From Deltaproteobacteria bacterium (GTDB lineage Bacteria > Myxococcota_C > UBA6777), in the NCBI GenBank assembly GCA_006226375.1, contig SBHC01000080.1, forward strand, positions 50,342 to 114,341: 64,000 nt of DNA. Reading direction: 5' to 3'. The notes beneath the pieces are model-generated. The model ran no database searches. It was not told the DNA's origin and saw nothing but the letters and a program-made list of their open reading frames with translations. The position numbers and the translations under genes are program-made. Shown here piece by piece: positions 34,664 through 43,634 of the stretch (its first letter is position 1; every line of letters starts with the position of its first letter).

Positions 34664-35656
34664 ATGGCGACCGAAAAACCTCTCGCAAGTTTGTCGTTGG
34701 ATCTTGATAACAAATGGTCTTACATGAAAACCCACGGTGATGCTGGATGGGAGAGTTATCCTTCCTACCTGGATATCGTGGTGCCTCGTGTGCTCGACTT
34801 TTTGAAAGATCGCGATCTCAGCATCACCTTTTTTGTCGTCGGGCAAGATGCTGCTCTGCCCAAAAATCATGAGGCGTTGGCGTCCTTGTCTGCGGCCGGT
34901 CATGAGATTGGGAATCACTCGTTCAAGCACGAACCGTGGTTGCATCTCTACACCGAAGAAGCAATTGAAGAGGAGCTGGCACGCACCGAAGAGTGTCTGC
35001 AAGAGGTCACAGGCCAACGACCGTTTGGCTTCCGTGGTCCTGGCTTCAGCCTGTCGGAGTCGGTGTTGCGGGTGTTGTCGCGTCGGGGCTACCTGTACGA
35101 TGCCTCCACCTTTCCCACTTTCATGGGACCTCTCGCCCGCGCGTATTACTTTATGAGCCGCCGGGACTGGACCGACGAAGAGTGGGAGAAACGGCGCAAA
35201 CTCTTTGGCACTGTGCGTGATGGGCTGCGTCCTCTCAACCCTTACCGTTGGGATATGCCTCACTGTGACATGGTGGAAATCCCCGTCACTACGATGCCTC
35301 TGTTTAAGGTCCCCATTCATGTGAGCTATCTGCTCTACCTGGGTCGGTTCTCCCAGATGTTGGCCACGCAATACTGGCGTACGGCGGTTCAAATGTGTCG
35401 CGCCACCGGGACAACTCTCTCGTTGTTGTTGCACCCCCTCGACTTCATGGGCTGTGACGACACCGAAGACCTTGCCTTCTTCCCGGCTATGAATCTACCC
35501 CACAGCAAAAAGGTCGAGATGGTCGGGCGCTTCATCGATATTATGATGGAGTACTACGATGTCTGCTCCATGCAGCGTCACGCTCAATCGCTCCGAATGG
35601 ACTCCTCCTTGCCCCGCATTCGTCCCCAGTTCGACCACGAAGCCGCCGCCGCATAA
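34664..35656 (+). CDS. NodB-type polysaccharide deacetylase (second of a tandem pair)
   Basis: A 330-residue paralogue of the preceding gene with the same motifs: SLDLDN, HSFKHE, FRGPGFS, YDASTFP and a C-terminal LLLHPLDFMG. No signal peptide. AAGGAG lies 7 nt before the ATG at 34664, which excludes the longer upstream frame that would overlap the first gene. The two probably form an operon; divergence suggests they act on different sugars or steps. It converges with the metallopeptidase gene, the stop codons being only a few nucleotides apart. Confidence 0.88.
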   Translation: MATEKPLASLSLDLDNKWSYMKTHGDAGWESYPSYLDIVVPRVLDFLKDRDLSITFFVVGQDAALPKNHEALASLSAAGHEIGNHSFKHEPWLHLYTEEAIEEELARTEECLQEVTGQRPFGFRGPGFSLSESVLRVLSRRGYLYDASTFPTFMGPLARAYYFMSRRDWTDEEWEKRRKLFGTVRDGLRPLNPYRWDMPHCDMVEIPVTTMPLFKVPIHVSYLLYLGRFSQMLATQYWRTAVQMCRATGTTLSLLLHPLDFMGCDDTEDLAFFPAMNLPHSKKVEMVGRFIDIMMEYYDVCSMQRHAQSLRMDSSLPRIRPQFDHEAAAA

Positions 35657-35662
35657 CTCCCC

Positions 35663-38488
35663 TTACTTCTTGAAACATTTCACGTGTGCCATGGCGCAGT
35701 TCATCGCACAGCGGAAGTACCTCATCAACGCAGGAGTGGCTTCCTTTCCTTCTTGAGACAAGCGAATTTGCAGCTGAAGCATTCGCTTGCGATGGGAACA
35801 GGAGCAGTCACAAGCGCTTTTTGTGCGGCTCTTGCATGTGGAGTACTTGGCATGACAGGGCGAGTTGCAGAGAAGCAAGCGGATGTATTCCGGTTTGGGT
35901 TGGGCGTTGGGCTTTTTGAGACGTTCTCTCTGTAGCACTTCCAGCCGCTCTTTCTCTTTGCAACTGCACGTGCAAGATTGTCCCATCGCTGCAGCGATAG
36001 GATCGTTGGATGGCTTCGACGATTGAGACAAGCGGAGCTTCTTTTGGTGTGCACGTCGAAGGGCTCGGGCAGAGCGTAACATTCCTGGTAGCTCGTAGCG
36101 ACGAAACTGTTTCATCTCTGCTGTATCAAGCGTTTCAAAGGTGTCCGTGCCTGTGTAGTACTGAGGAAAGGGCTTAATGATGTCCAACTGCACCCTCTCC
36201 ACAGCGAGGCACTTCAGCTTGTCGGACGTCTGCACATTGTACATGCTGAGTTTGCAAAGCGTTGCTGTGAGGCGAGCCCGAAACGAACGGCGCGAAAACT
36301 CGAACACTTCTAAACTTGCGCTTGTTTGGTTGTGAGGGACGTACTTCAGGTGTGGGTTCTCTTTGGATTGTCCAAACAGGTAACCAGGGAACCGACCTGT
36401 CTTGCCAAAAGGAAGCTGCTTTTTGAGGGCTAAGGTAAAGGTCGCAAGGGTCTGTAACTCAAACTCTCCCAACCTGTTGGACATCGGCACCAGCTTTACC
36501 CTGCGGTACCGGATGGAGCGAAGCCCTGTTTTGCCCAGTCCTTGGAGTTTGGCTGCCACCACTTGATTGTACCAGGTGCCCTGAAACAGGTGCTGAACAG
36601 GCCGAGACGGGTGGAAGTTGTGCAAGCTTCCCGACAAGGGCATGGACGCAAAGTCAGGGTGCATGAACCCCGTATTCAACGTAGCTACAGCATAATTGCG
36701 AGGTGCGGGGATGGCTTTCTTCGCCGACTTGGGGTTGGCTCTTCGTCGCTTTGTCTTGGACTTGCGTGACGCTTGGGGAGCCTTTTGTTGGAGAAGCTCG
36801 TGAGCGGATAGAAGCGAAAAGGTTAGCGTGAAAGGTACCGCCTTTCGAGCGGCACGGGACAACTTGGGGATGCAGTCCGCAGGTGATTGGCCTGTCTTGC
36901 TCTTCTTCGTGCTCTTGCTGTTACAGTCTTGGGCTGCAGGTGCTCTGGACAGCACATAGAGAGTCTCAAACGATGATTGTTGAGGGGCAAGTTGCTGACC
37001 GGGAACCAGCCATGTCTTTTGAACTGTTCCATTGGCAGGGGGGAGAAGACAGTGAGCTAGGCTGCTTGTGGTCGGTTTGTTTCGGCGAGGCGTGGTGCAC
37101 AAAAACTGCTCTTGGGTTGTGGTGTAGCCAACACCCAAACGAAGCTGCGAGGTTGCGTGGGATTTGCTTCCTGCTGCCGCAGCGACTTGAATCGCCGGAA
37201 TGCTGGAGCCTGCCGGTAGTCCTGTGACTTCAACCTTGATACACGCCGCGGTCCAGGCCTTAAGCTTCACTTGGACGGGAAGGCTGGAGGGATGTTTGAC
37301 AGAACCGTTCAATTGTACGGTGTGGCATCCTCCGAACCACAACGCCAGCCAACTGTCGTCGTTGCGGAGAGACTTGGCCCAGGGTTCAACGGTTGGACTC
37401 TTCTTGAGGTTGTTCACATCAAATAGCAGCTGTGTGTCGCGAAGCTCCTTGTCTTTGGTTCTTCGGTGGGCGGCTGCATGGGTCACAAAGGTTCCAAAGA
37501 TCTCGGCCAAGGTTCTCTTCTTTTCTTTCAAGAGTAGAGAGTGGGTTAGAGAGAGCCAAAGGTCATTCTTCTTGGTCGTCAGGTACAGTGGGTTGTACAA
37601 CATGCGCTTGAGGAAGCGATAAGGCGCGCGGCTGTTCCGGTAGTAGTAGCGGGCAATGTGCGTCCAAAACGAGCTTGTTTTGTAAGGGATGAGTTCACTT
37701 GCTGTTGTCGAGCCGTTGTTGTTGAGGGGGTAGCGGTTGTAATCTCTCGCGCCCATGCGTTTGGCTTCGCTCACGTTGTTGATGCTGGGGCCAAGCAACC
37801 TGCGGGTTTTTCGAGGAAGGTGGTCGGCCATGTAATATCCGATCGCGTTGGCCGTGCTTTCTGCCCACCAATCGGGTATGGGCTTTTTACAAGGGTTGCC
37901 CCAAGGGGAGTGATACTGCACTGTGTGCATGAGCTCGTGCCCCACCGTGGTAACCAACTCAAATGCGTCTTTACGCAGGCCAGCCAAAGCGATATCCCCA
38001 AAATTAACAGTGACAAACAACGAGCCTTGTATGTCTCCACATTTGAGACAGTCAGCCTTGGCCCAACCCAAAGTTGGGCTCCCTCCTGGTTTGGGAGTTG
38101 CATCAGCAAGATAGATCTCCAATCCTTTCTGGGGGGAGTGTATGCCCCAACGAGAGGGAAAGGGAAAGTTGTGGATACGATACATGTGAAAAGCGTTCCG
38201 CATGACCATCTGCAGCAGCTTGATTGTGGAGGGATTGTAGTTAGGAGGAGGGGACTTTCTCTTTCCATACACAGGCCTTAGCTTGTCATCGAGCAATGTC
38301 GACCATCTTCCAACAACGCCGTGGAAGTTTTTGGGCAGAAATTGGATCTTCGTTTTGGACCAACTGCGTGGAGGTACATGGCCAGCGATCGGGCAACGTG
38401 CTCCATGAGCCCAAGTGTGAACCGGTGCTCCCAAAAGCAGGCAGCCTGTGATGAGTGATGTAAGCCAAACAGGAAAAGCTTGTTTCAT
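35663..38488 (-). CDS. Large exported zinc metallopeptidase-like protein with duplicated Cys-rich C-terminal module
   Basis: A 941-residue protein with a signal peptide ending near HTWAHG. Residues 184-188 are HELMH and Glu210 in WWAEST is a plausible third zinc ligand, giving the H-E-x-x-H...E layout of gluzincins. A long middle region has beta-rich character. The last 110 residues contain two copies of a C-x-C-x-C...C-x3-C-x6-C module (CTCSC...CNSPCHAKYSTC and CDCSC...CAMNCAMAHVKC). The ATG at 38488 has GGAGG 6 nt upstream and overlaps the stop of the preceding gene as ATGA. The open frame continues upstream to 39172 but would overlap that gene throughout, so I rejected the extension. Confidence 0.8.
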   Translation of the reverse strand: MKQAFPVWLTSLITGCLLLGAPVHTWAHGARCPIAGHVPPRSWSKTKIQFLPKNFHGVVGRWSTLLDDKLRPVYGKRKSPPPNYNPSTIKLLQMVMRNAFHMYRIHNFPFPSRWGIHSPQKGLEIYLADATPKPGGSPTLGWAKADCLKCGDIQGSLFVTVNFGDIALAGLRKDAFELVTTVGHELMHTVQYHSPWGNPCKKPIPDWWAESTANAIGYYMADHLPRKTRRLLGPSINNVSEAKRMGARDYNRYPLNNNGSTTASELIPYKTSSFWTHIARYYYRNSRAPYRFLKRMLYNPLYLTTKKNDLWLSLTHSLLLKEKKRTLAEIFGTFVTHAAAHRRTKDKELRDTQLLFDVNNLKKSPTVEPWAKSLRNDDSWLALWFGGCHTVQLNGSVKHPSSLPVQVKLKAWTAACIKVEVTGLPAGSSIPAIQVAAAAGSKSHATSQLRLGVGYTTTQEQFLCTTPRRNKPTTSSLAHCLLPPANGTVQKTWLVPGQQLAPQQSSFETLYVLSRAPAAQDCNSKSTKKSKTGQSPADCIPKLSRAARKAVPFTLTFSLLSAHELLQQKAPQASRKSKTKRRRANPKSAKKAIPAPRNYAVATLNTGFMHPDFASMPLSGSLHNFHPSRPVQHLFQGTWYNQVVAAKLQGLGKTGLRSIRYRRVKLVPMSNRLGEFELQTLATFTLALKKQLPFGKTGRFPGYLFGQSKENPHLKYVPHNQTSASLEVFEFSRRSFRARLTATLCKLSMYNVQTSDKLKCLAVERVQLDIIKPFPQYYTGTDTFETLDTAEMKQFRRYELPGMLRSARALRRAHQKKLRLSQSSKPSNDPIAAAMGQSCTCSCKEKERLEVLQRERLKKPNAQPKPEYIRLLLCNSPCHAKYSTCKSRTKSACDCSCSHRKRMLQLQIRLSQEGKEATPALMRYFRCAMNCAMAHVKCFKK

Positions 38489-39090
38489 CGGTGCCTCCAG
38501 ATGGGTTTCAAAAATTGAAGAAGGACACGTTTCTGTGCGACCACGGCCTTCTGGTCGTTGCGCGACACTTGAGAGAGCCGAAGTTTGTACCGCAAAGCCG
38601 CACGGAACCGCTTCTGGTAAGGAGTAAGCTTTTTGGTAGGTAGGGCACGCAACTGCTTTTGAAGCATGTTGTGGTGGGAGGGTTGAACATTCCAGCGGTG
38701 TGCATCCAATGCCAACAACACCCGCTGCCACTCCTGGTGCCACAACGTGTACATCTGTGGTGTGTTCTTTGAGTAACCAAGCTTTGGAGCGGCCTTGTGC
38801 AACGCTTGCAAAGTGCTTCGTTGACCCACTCGGGCCATCGCGGGGAGCCATCGGCTCAACAGCAGCAGAGGCATTCCTTTGGAAAGAAAGGGTCTGCGAG
38901 GAGGGTTCCTTTGGTACAGCCAGTGGGCCACTTTTACGGCTCGTAACACCTGGCTGGCTTGAAGTGGGGGAGGAGGTGCTGGCTTGCCTGCCAAAGTTCT
39001 TGGAGTTGAACAACAAAGCAAACCTACGAACACAAAGACAACAAAGAGCCATCGCTGCAGCAAAGTCACATCTCCTTGTAGGCAACCCAT
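38485..39090 (-). CDS. Exported basic protein translationally coupled to the metallopeptidase
   Basis: A 201-residue protein. A signal-like N-terminus (LQRWLFVVFVFVGLLCCST) is followed by a Pro-rich segment and a basic helical body (GVSKNT-type loop, LRYKLRLSQVSR near the end). Its TGA stop overlaps the next gene's ATG, a sign of translational coupling, so the two products probably act together, for example as a propeptide-like inhibitor or partner of the peptidase. The start at ATG 39090 is uncertain: AAGGAG lies downstream of it and points to a TTG at 39063 instead. No family recognised. Confidence 0.65.
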   Translation of the reverse strand: MGCLQGDVTLLQRWLFVVFVFVGLLCCSTPRTLAGKPAPPPPLQASQVLRAVKVAHWLYQRNPPRRPFLSKGMPLLLLSRWLPAMARVGQRSTLQALHKAAPKLGYSKNTPQMYTLWHQEWQRVLLALDAHRWNVQPSHHNMLQKQLRALPTKKLTPYQKRFRAALRYKLRLSQVSRNDQKAVVAQKRVLLQFLKPIWRHR

Positions 39091-39105
39091 CTGCGGTTGG
39101 TGAGC

Positions 39106-39154
39106 GTGTATTGTTTACACAGAGAACTATACGGTAAGCCCCAATACCGCGCAA
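39106..39154 (-). promoter_or_regulatory. Candidate promoter and inverted repeat upstream of the metallopeptidase operon
   Basis: On the minus strand TTGCGC (39154-39149), a 17-nt spacer and TATAGT (39131-39126) form a sigma70-like promoter. Just downstream GTGTA-TTGTT-TACAC (39106-39120) is a perfect inverted repeat that would lie at the transcription start, a position suited to a repressor. Confidence 0.35.
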
Positions 39155-39303
39155 GAATGTTCTTGGGGGCAATGTCTTTGATGAGGCTTGTCGTGATCTT
39201 TGGGAGCTTGAGTCTTGCTTTCTCTCGACCTATCTTGGTAGTTACTTTGAAAACCAACCAACCCTGCAACTCTGTGAACGTTGTTTCACCAAGGTGACGC
39301 TTT

Positions 39304-41529
39304 ATGAACATCGAGCAAGGTCTTGTCATCCAAAATTACAGGTTTGATCGCGAATTGGGGATGATCGGCGACTTCCACTGGTGGGAGTGTTTCCATATCC
39401 AAAACCAGGTGATGTACTGGTCGTTTGTGCTGCCGACCTACGAAGATGATGAGCTTGTGGTTTATGCCATGGACGAAGTGCGAGAATGGCAGAGCTTTCG
39501 TCACCCTTGCTGCTTGTCCCTGGAAGAATCCATTCACTGGAACCAGGACAATCTTCTGGTGCTGACCTGTCGCGCTCCAAGCCTCGTTCGTCCGTTACGT
39601 AGTGTGATCGGACAACTTTCAGAGTCGGATGTCGCGGCCATTTTTGAACAGTTGACCTCTCTTCTGGCTGCGGCTCATCAACACACGATGGATGGTTTTC
39701 CAGCAGGGTTGAAGCTCCCCATGTCGCCGGACTCTGTCTTTCTCTCGATGGACACTCATCCTCCCCACCCCTGGTATCTTCCGCTGCCTCGCTCCTATCG
39801 GTCCAGGCCGCACAGCACACAGTCAGGTGTTCTCAAAGGGAAGTTTGCAGACATGTCGCCTGAAGAGGTTCGAGGGCTAGAGAGCACAGAAGCCAGCGAC
39901 TATTTCAAGCTGGGCTCTCTCTTGATAGAGACCGTTACTGGGGAGAGGGCCTTTCAAGGGCAAAGTGACTTCGAGCTGTTAAGCAATCTCCAGCAGGGCC
40001 AAGCTGCAGGACTCGACAATCCAAACCTTTCTTCCTCCCTACGTGACATTGCTTCCCAATTGTTGCAGGTGGATGCTGAACAGCGACTCACTAACCCTAC
40101 GTTGTTGCGTGAGCAATTGTCGGATGTTGCTTCTCAGGTAGACTCTTATGGTGCGTCCGAAAACACTGCGATGTTGTCTTCGTCGCTTCAGCCCTCTGAC
40201 TTTGACGATGACGATGAAGTTGCTTCTCAACTGCAAGGCGGAGGTGGTGCTCCTCCTGCTGTAGGTGGACAGGCTCCAGGTGGTTTTGGGGGCAGCGTTC
40301 CTCCTGCGCCTCCCACCGAGCCGGCAGGTCCATTGCCTTCGGCTCCTGAGTTCACTATGCCTCCAGCTCCTCCTGCGATGGCAGCACCGCCACCACCGGC
40401 TCCACCGCGACCTAGTTCAGCGGCACCTCCTATGCCTTCTCGTTCGATGAGACCGCCGATGCCAGGTCCTGGTGCGCCACCTGCTCCTCGAATGCCTCCT
40501 ATGGGCGGAATGCCTCCAGCGCCTCCCGCTCCACCCATGTCCCACGCTTTTCCACCCATGCCCCAATCGAGCGCAGGGATGCCAGGAATGGTTCCCGATG
40601 GAGCAGCGCTGGGAGAATCGCAAGCCAACCTCCCCATGCAGCCTTCTCCAGATCAGGCGATCACCCAAGAAGATGTTCCTGTGATGTCGAAAAAAGCCAA
40701 GGGAGGCCGGGGTGGTCAGGCTGTCACCTTTGGTATGGGGCAAGAACAACAGATGGTTGATTGGGAGGCTCAGCAGGCCGAGTTGGAAGCTGTCTCAAAG
40801 GCTCGGGCCGAGTTGGTGACTGGGGAACTTGCGCCGATTCGGGATGAGTCTTCAGCAGACGAGAGCCTGGTGAAGGTGCTTCGTCGCAAAGGGGTCGTTC
40901 GCAATTACACGCAGATTAACCCCGGCAAGATCTTTCCTCTTTTGGTGAGCATTGTTGAAGCCGACCTGTACATCAAAATGCCCGACCTCCCTGAGGTTCA
41001 ACAGGTTGAAAGTGACAAGGTGATGACCATCAAAGAGACCTCGCCTTTCGTCCGCATTGTGCCGGTCCTACCGGGGTGTTTGATCTCCCCGCCGGAAGCT
41101 GTCGTGGACGTTCGCAAGGAGAAGGTTGATGTGGAGTTTTGGGTCGCCCCCCAAGCCGAAGGAGATCTCACACGTTCCGCCCGGATTCAGATCTGGCACG
41201 AAGGCTTGCTCAAAGACGAAATTCCCATCCCGTGTCACGTTGTCACCCAAACGCTGACCAAGATAGCGTCGTATTCTTCGGTTCTTTCGTCGTTGCTGGG
41301 AGCCGTCTTTGAAACCTACGGGAACAAGCTCTCGCCCGACCCCAAAGTCCTCGACACGGAGCAGGCAGGCTTGTTGTCGTATTTGCTGCAAAAGACGGTG
41401 GGGTTGCTGTCCTCGTCGGGCATTTGGTTGGGTCTGTTTTTTCTCCTCATCGCTTTCGGTTGCTACCTTTGGTTGCGGCCCAAGCGAGGCGATCTCATCG
41501 AGCGTTTTCTGACCACCGACTTGCATTGA
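39304..41529 (+). CDS. Pseudokinase-like membrane protein with Pro-rich linker
   Basis: A 741-residue protein. Residues about 10-280 follow the layout of Hanks kinases, but the Gly loop is degenerate (ELGMIGDFHWWECF), and the VAIK Lys, HRD and DFG motifs are not found. Late subdomains persist (MSPEEVRG, DYFKLGSLLIETVTGERAF). A linker of about 150 residues is rich in Pro, Ala and Met. A C-terminal beta-rich domain (VRNYTQINPGKIFPLLVSIV; VEFWVAPQAEGDL; IQIWHEG) is followed by a membrane helix (GIWLGLFFLLIAFGCYLWL) and a short tail. It is probably catalytically inactive and acts as a scaffold or sensor. The TerB/J-like membrane protein follows after 101 nt. Confidence 0.75.
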   Translation: MNIEQGLVIQNYRFDRELGMIGDFHWWECFHIQNQVMYWSFVLPTYEDDELVVYAMDEVREWQSFRHPCCLSLEESIHWNQDNLLVLTCRAPSLVRPLRSVIGQLSESDVAAIFEQLTSLLAAAHQHTMDGFPAGLKLPMSPDSVFLSMDTHPPHPWYLPLPRSYRSRPHSTQSGVLKGKFADMSPEEVRGLESTEASDYFKLGSLLIETVTGERAFQGQSDFELLSNLQQGQAAGLDNPNLSSSLRDIASQLLQVDAEQRLTNPTLLREQLSDVASQVDSYGASENTAMLSSSLQPSDFDDDDEVASQLQGGGGAPPAVGGQAPGGFGGSVPPAPPTEPAGPLPSAPEFTMPPAPPAMAAPPPPAPPRPSSAAPPMPSRSMRPPMPGPGAPPAPRMPPMGGMPPAPPAPPMSHAFPPMPQSSAGMPGMVPDGAALGESQANLPMQPSPDQAITQEDVPVMSKKAKGGRGGQAVTFGMGQEQQMVDWEAQQAELEAVSKARAELVTGELAPIRDESSADESLVKVLRRKGVVRNYTQINPGKIFPLLVSIVEADLYIKMPDLPEVQQVESDKVMTIKETSPFVRIVPVLPGCLISPPEAVVDVRKEKVDVEFWVAPQAEGDLTRSARIQIWHEGLLKDEIPIPCHVVTQTLTKIASYSSVLSSLLGAVFETYGNKLSPDPKVLDTEQAGLLSYLLQKTVGLLSSSGIWLGLFFLLIAFGCYLWLRPKRGDLIERFLTTDLH

Positions 41530-41630
41530 TCTCGCCCTTCGTTTCGTGCTAAACCTCCTCATCAATACAACCCCTCTTTTCCTCCAACATTTCGCCGGAT
41601 TCTCTTTGAATCCTAAGGGAGACGAGCCCC

Positions 41631-42644
41631 ATGTCTGGTGAGCACAATCTTAATATTCCCCAAGACAACGCCAACATTTGGTTGGACCAAAAGTCGGTGA
41701 ACTATGCCACGCTGGCGTTGTTGTCTGTCGCTATTTTGCAAACCGTGTTTGGCATTCTTGCGTTGGGGCAGGTGCTCTCGTTCTTTACGGAAGCGACGAG
41801 CAAGTGGGTCGGACGTGTAAGCTTGTTGGGTGCATTGGTCCTGTTTGCTACTGCTGTCGGGACCTACCTGAATCGTTCCGAGTTTGCGAAAGTTGGGACC
41901 GCTGTGGCTGGCATCAACGTGCTCGTGTCTCTGATGAGCCTCAAGCCCATCTTGATTGTTCTGAGCCTTGTGTTCTTCTTTTTCATCCTTCACGGCTACA
42001 TCACGCTTCGCCGGATTGACACTCGCGTCCAAGCAACCCAACAAGAAAATCCGCTGGTGGAGTACTACCATCGCCTGATTCCTGTGTTGGTGCGCGTCAT
42101 GGCTGCAGACGGTCATATCGACCGCAGGGAGAGGAAGAAGGTCTACGAATTGTGTGACTCGATGAAGCTATCCCGCTACGAGCAACAAGCCTTGGTGAGG
42201 AACGCGCTCAAATACAAAGACACCGATCTCCAAACCCTCGTCGACAACTACCTGGAAGTCGCGCAACGTGTGAAGCTTCGGTCTCCTCAGCGTAAGCTTA
42301 TGTCAGCCGCCTTCGCAGTGGCCAGCGCCGACGGAATCTTCGTGAACGAAGAGATCGCTCTGTTGCGTCAAATCGGTCGCGGCTTGGGAGTTCGCGCTGG
42401 AACAGTGGATGCGATGGTTCGACAACAAAAGAGCCAGTTGGAGACCATCGATATCTCTACCGCTCACGAGATCTTGGGCGTCGAAGAAGGCGCCAACGAA
42501 GAACAAATCCGAAACGCGTACATGGCGTTTATGCAGGACTTCGAGACCGAACAATACGCCAACGTGGGTGAGCGTTTGCAGCAGCACATTCTGCAACGAA
42601 AGGGTGTGGTTGAGAAGGCCTTCCAGGTTCTTCAGGCAGTGTAG
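41631..42644 (+). CDS. Membrane protein with TerB-like domain and degenerate J-like domain (DjlA-like layout)
   Basis: A 337-residue protein. Four membrane helices occupy about 22-130. A TerB-like helical region follows, with two ADG motifs (VRVMAADGHIDRRERKKV; AVASADGIFVNEEIALL) suited to metal binding. The C-terminal 60 residues start AHEILGVEEGANEEQIRNAY, as in DnaJ domains, but the HPD tripeptide needed to stimulate DnaK is replaced by FET. DjlA co-chaperones share the order membrane-TerB-J. A GGGAGACG lies about 9 nt before the ATG. It probably works with the upstream pseudokinase-like protein. Confidence 0.75.
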   Translation: MSGEHNLNIPQDNANIWLDQKSVNYATLALLSVAILQTVFGILALGQVLSFFTEATSKWVGRVSLLGALVLFATAVGTYLNRSEFAKVGTAVAGINVLVSLMSLKPILIVLSLVFFFFILHGYITLRRIDTRVQATQQENPLVEYYHRLIPVLVRVMAADGHIDRRERKKVYELCDSMKLSRYEQQALVRNALKYKDTDLQTLVDNYLEVAQRVKLRSPQRKLMSAAFAVASADGIFVNEEIALLRQIGRGLGVRAGTVDAMVRQQKSQLETIDISTAHEILGVEEGANEEQIRNAYMAFMQDFETEQYANVGERLQQHILQRKGVVEKAFQVLQAV

Positions 42645-43634
42645 CTTCCAGGTGAAAGCAAGCGAAAGACATGCCCTCTACCTTCCTCTCTGGTTTCCCA
42701 TCTTTTCTTTCCCCCTCCATCCTTTCTGTACGGTGCCCCTCTAAAATGTGAAACGCCATGCAAACATGGGGAACACGAGGAAAGAGTCTTCGGGTTTCCC
42801 ATGCTGACATGGCGATGTTGTGGGCGGATTCAAAAAACTCTGTTGTGCCGTTTGGCTCTTTCTCTTGCCAATTGGAGTGTGAGAGGTTGATGGTTCCGTT
42901 TCCTGGTGTCAAAGCATCACGGTTGAGAGAGTATAGCTTGCAACCTCTCCGACATGAGTTTGGAGTGATTGCAAAAAGAAACTCTGTTGCATGGCTTTGT
43001 CTGTGTTTCGTATCGAAACGTCGGACGATGGAAGAAGGTACCTTTCGGTGTTGTGTGTCCTATAGGAAGTGAGAAGTGTTTTTCACTTCAGGACCGCTCC
43101 AGCAGGTCGCCACAAGCACGCTACGCAACGGTGAACCAGAGTCAGCGGTTGTCCAAGCGAAGGTCGGAAGCCAGCTTCCAGGTGTTGGGACCACTGTGTT
43201 GGTTTGGAGTTGGGTAGGGTTTTGCTGTGAATACCTGTTCCATTCTGGAGCGCAGTAGGGTTCGAGCTATCTTTTGCCAGGTGCTTCGTTACCCTGAAGT
43301 TTTGCGTCCTACGAAGAGATTGTGAGGGCTACGGGACCCTTCCGAAGACTCTTACTTCCATCGTTGCATTTGGCAACGTTGGGGGTTTGGAGTGAGGTAG
43401 AGTAAGCCGTTTTGCCCGTCGGGACCTCTTCAACCCGACACGGTCGCCCTTTCTGCTAATCCTGTGCCACGCTCGTTTGTATGGTGGAATTCTTCCGAGA
43501 GAACAACACGTTGCTGATTGGATGCATGAGCCTTCTCAATGCCTGATGGGGTGCTTTGTGGAACACACACCGCACGGAGGTGTGGAATCGATTCCCCAAC
43601 GGTGAAAGGCAAGTCTGTGGGAATGAGGTTCCAT
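42645..43634. other. 990-nt gene-poor region with several perfect stem-loops
   Basis: No frame here has a convincing start, composition or family. Perfect inverted repeats are GAAGTGA/TCACTTC (43066-43089), GGAAG-CCAG-CTTCC (43166-43179), CGTTGC-ATTTG-GCAACG (43362-43378) and GTCGGG/CCCGAC (43418-43439), besides the longer imperfect one at 42754-42814. A structured RNA, regulatory DNA or decayed gene are all possible. Confidence 0.45.
42754..42814. repeat. Imperfect 19-bp inverted repeat / stem-loop
   Basis: CGCCATGCAAACATGGGGA (42754-42772) faces TTCCCATGCTGACATGGCG (42796-42814). Two blocks, CGCCATG and CATGGG, pair perfectly and flank an internal loop of 3-4 mismatches; the terminal loop is about 23 nt. 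It lies 110 nt after the TerB/J-like gene and lacks a T-run. Confidence 0.5.

Noticed and set aside
35663..39172. A single 1,169-residue minus-strand protein
   Set aside because: The first 228 residues overlap a gene with a signal peptide in another frame and lack a ribosome-binding site; the ATG at 38488 has GGAGG and a signal peptide.
42758..43072. 104-residue frame in the gene-poor region
   Set aside because: It begins inside the inverted repeat, lacks a ribosome-binding site and has random composition.
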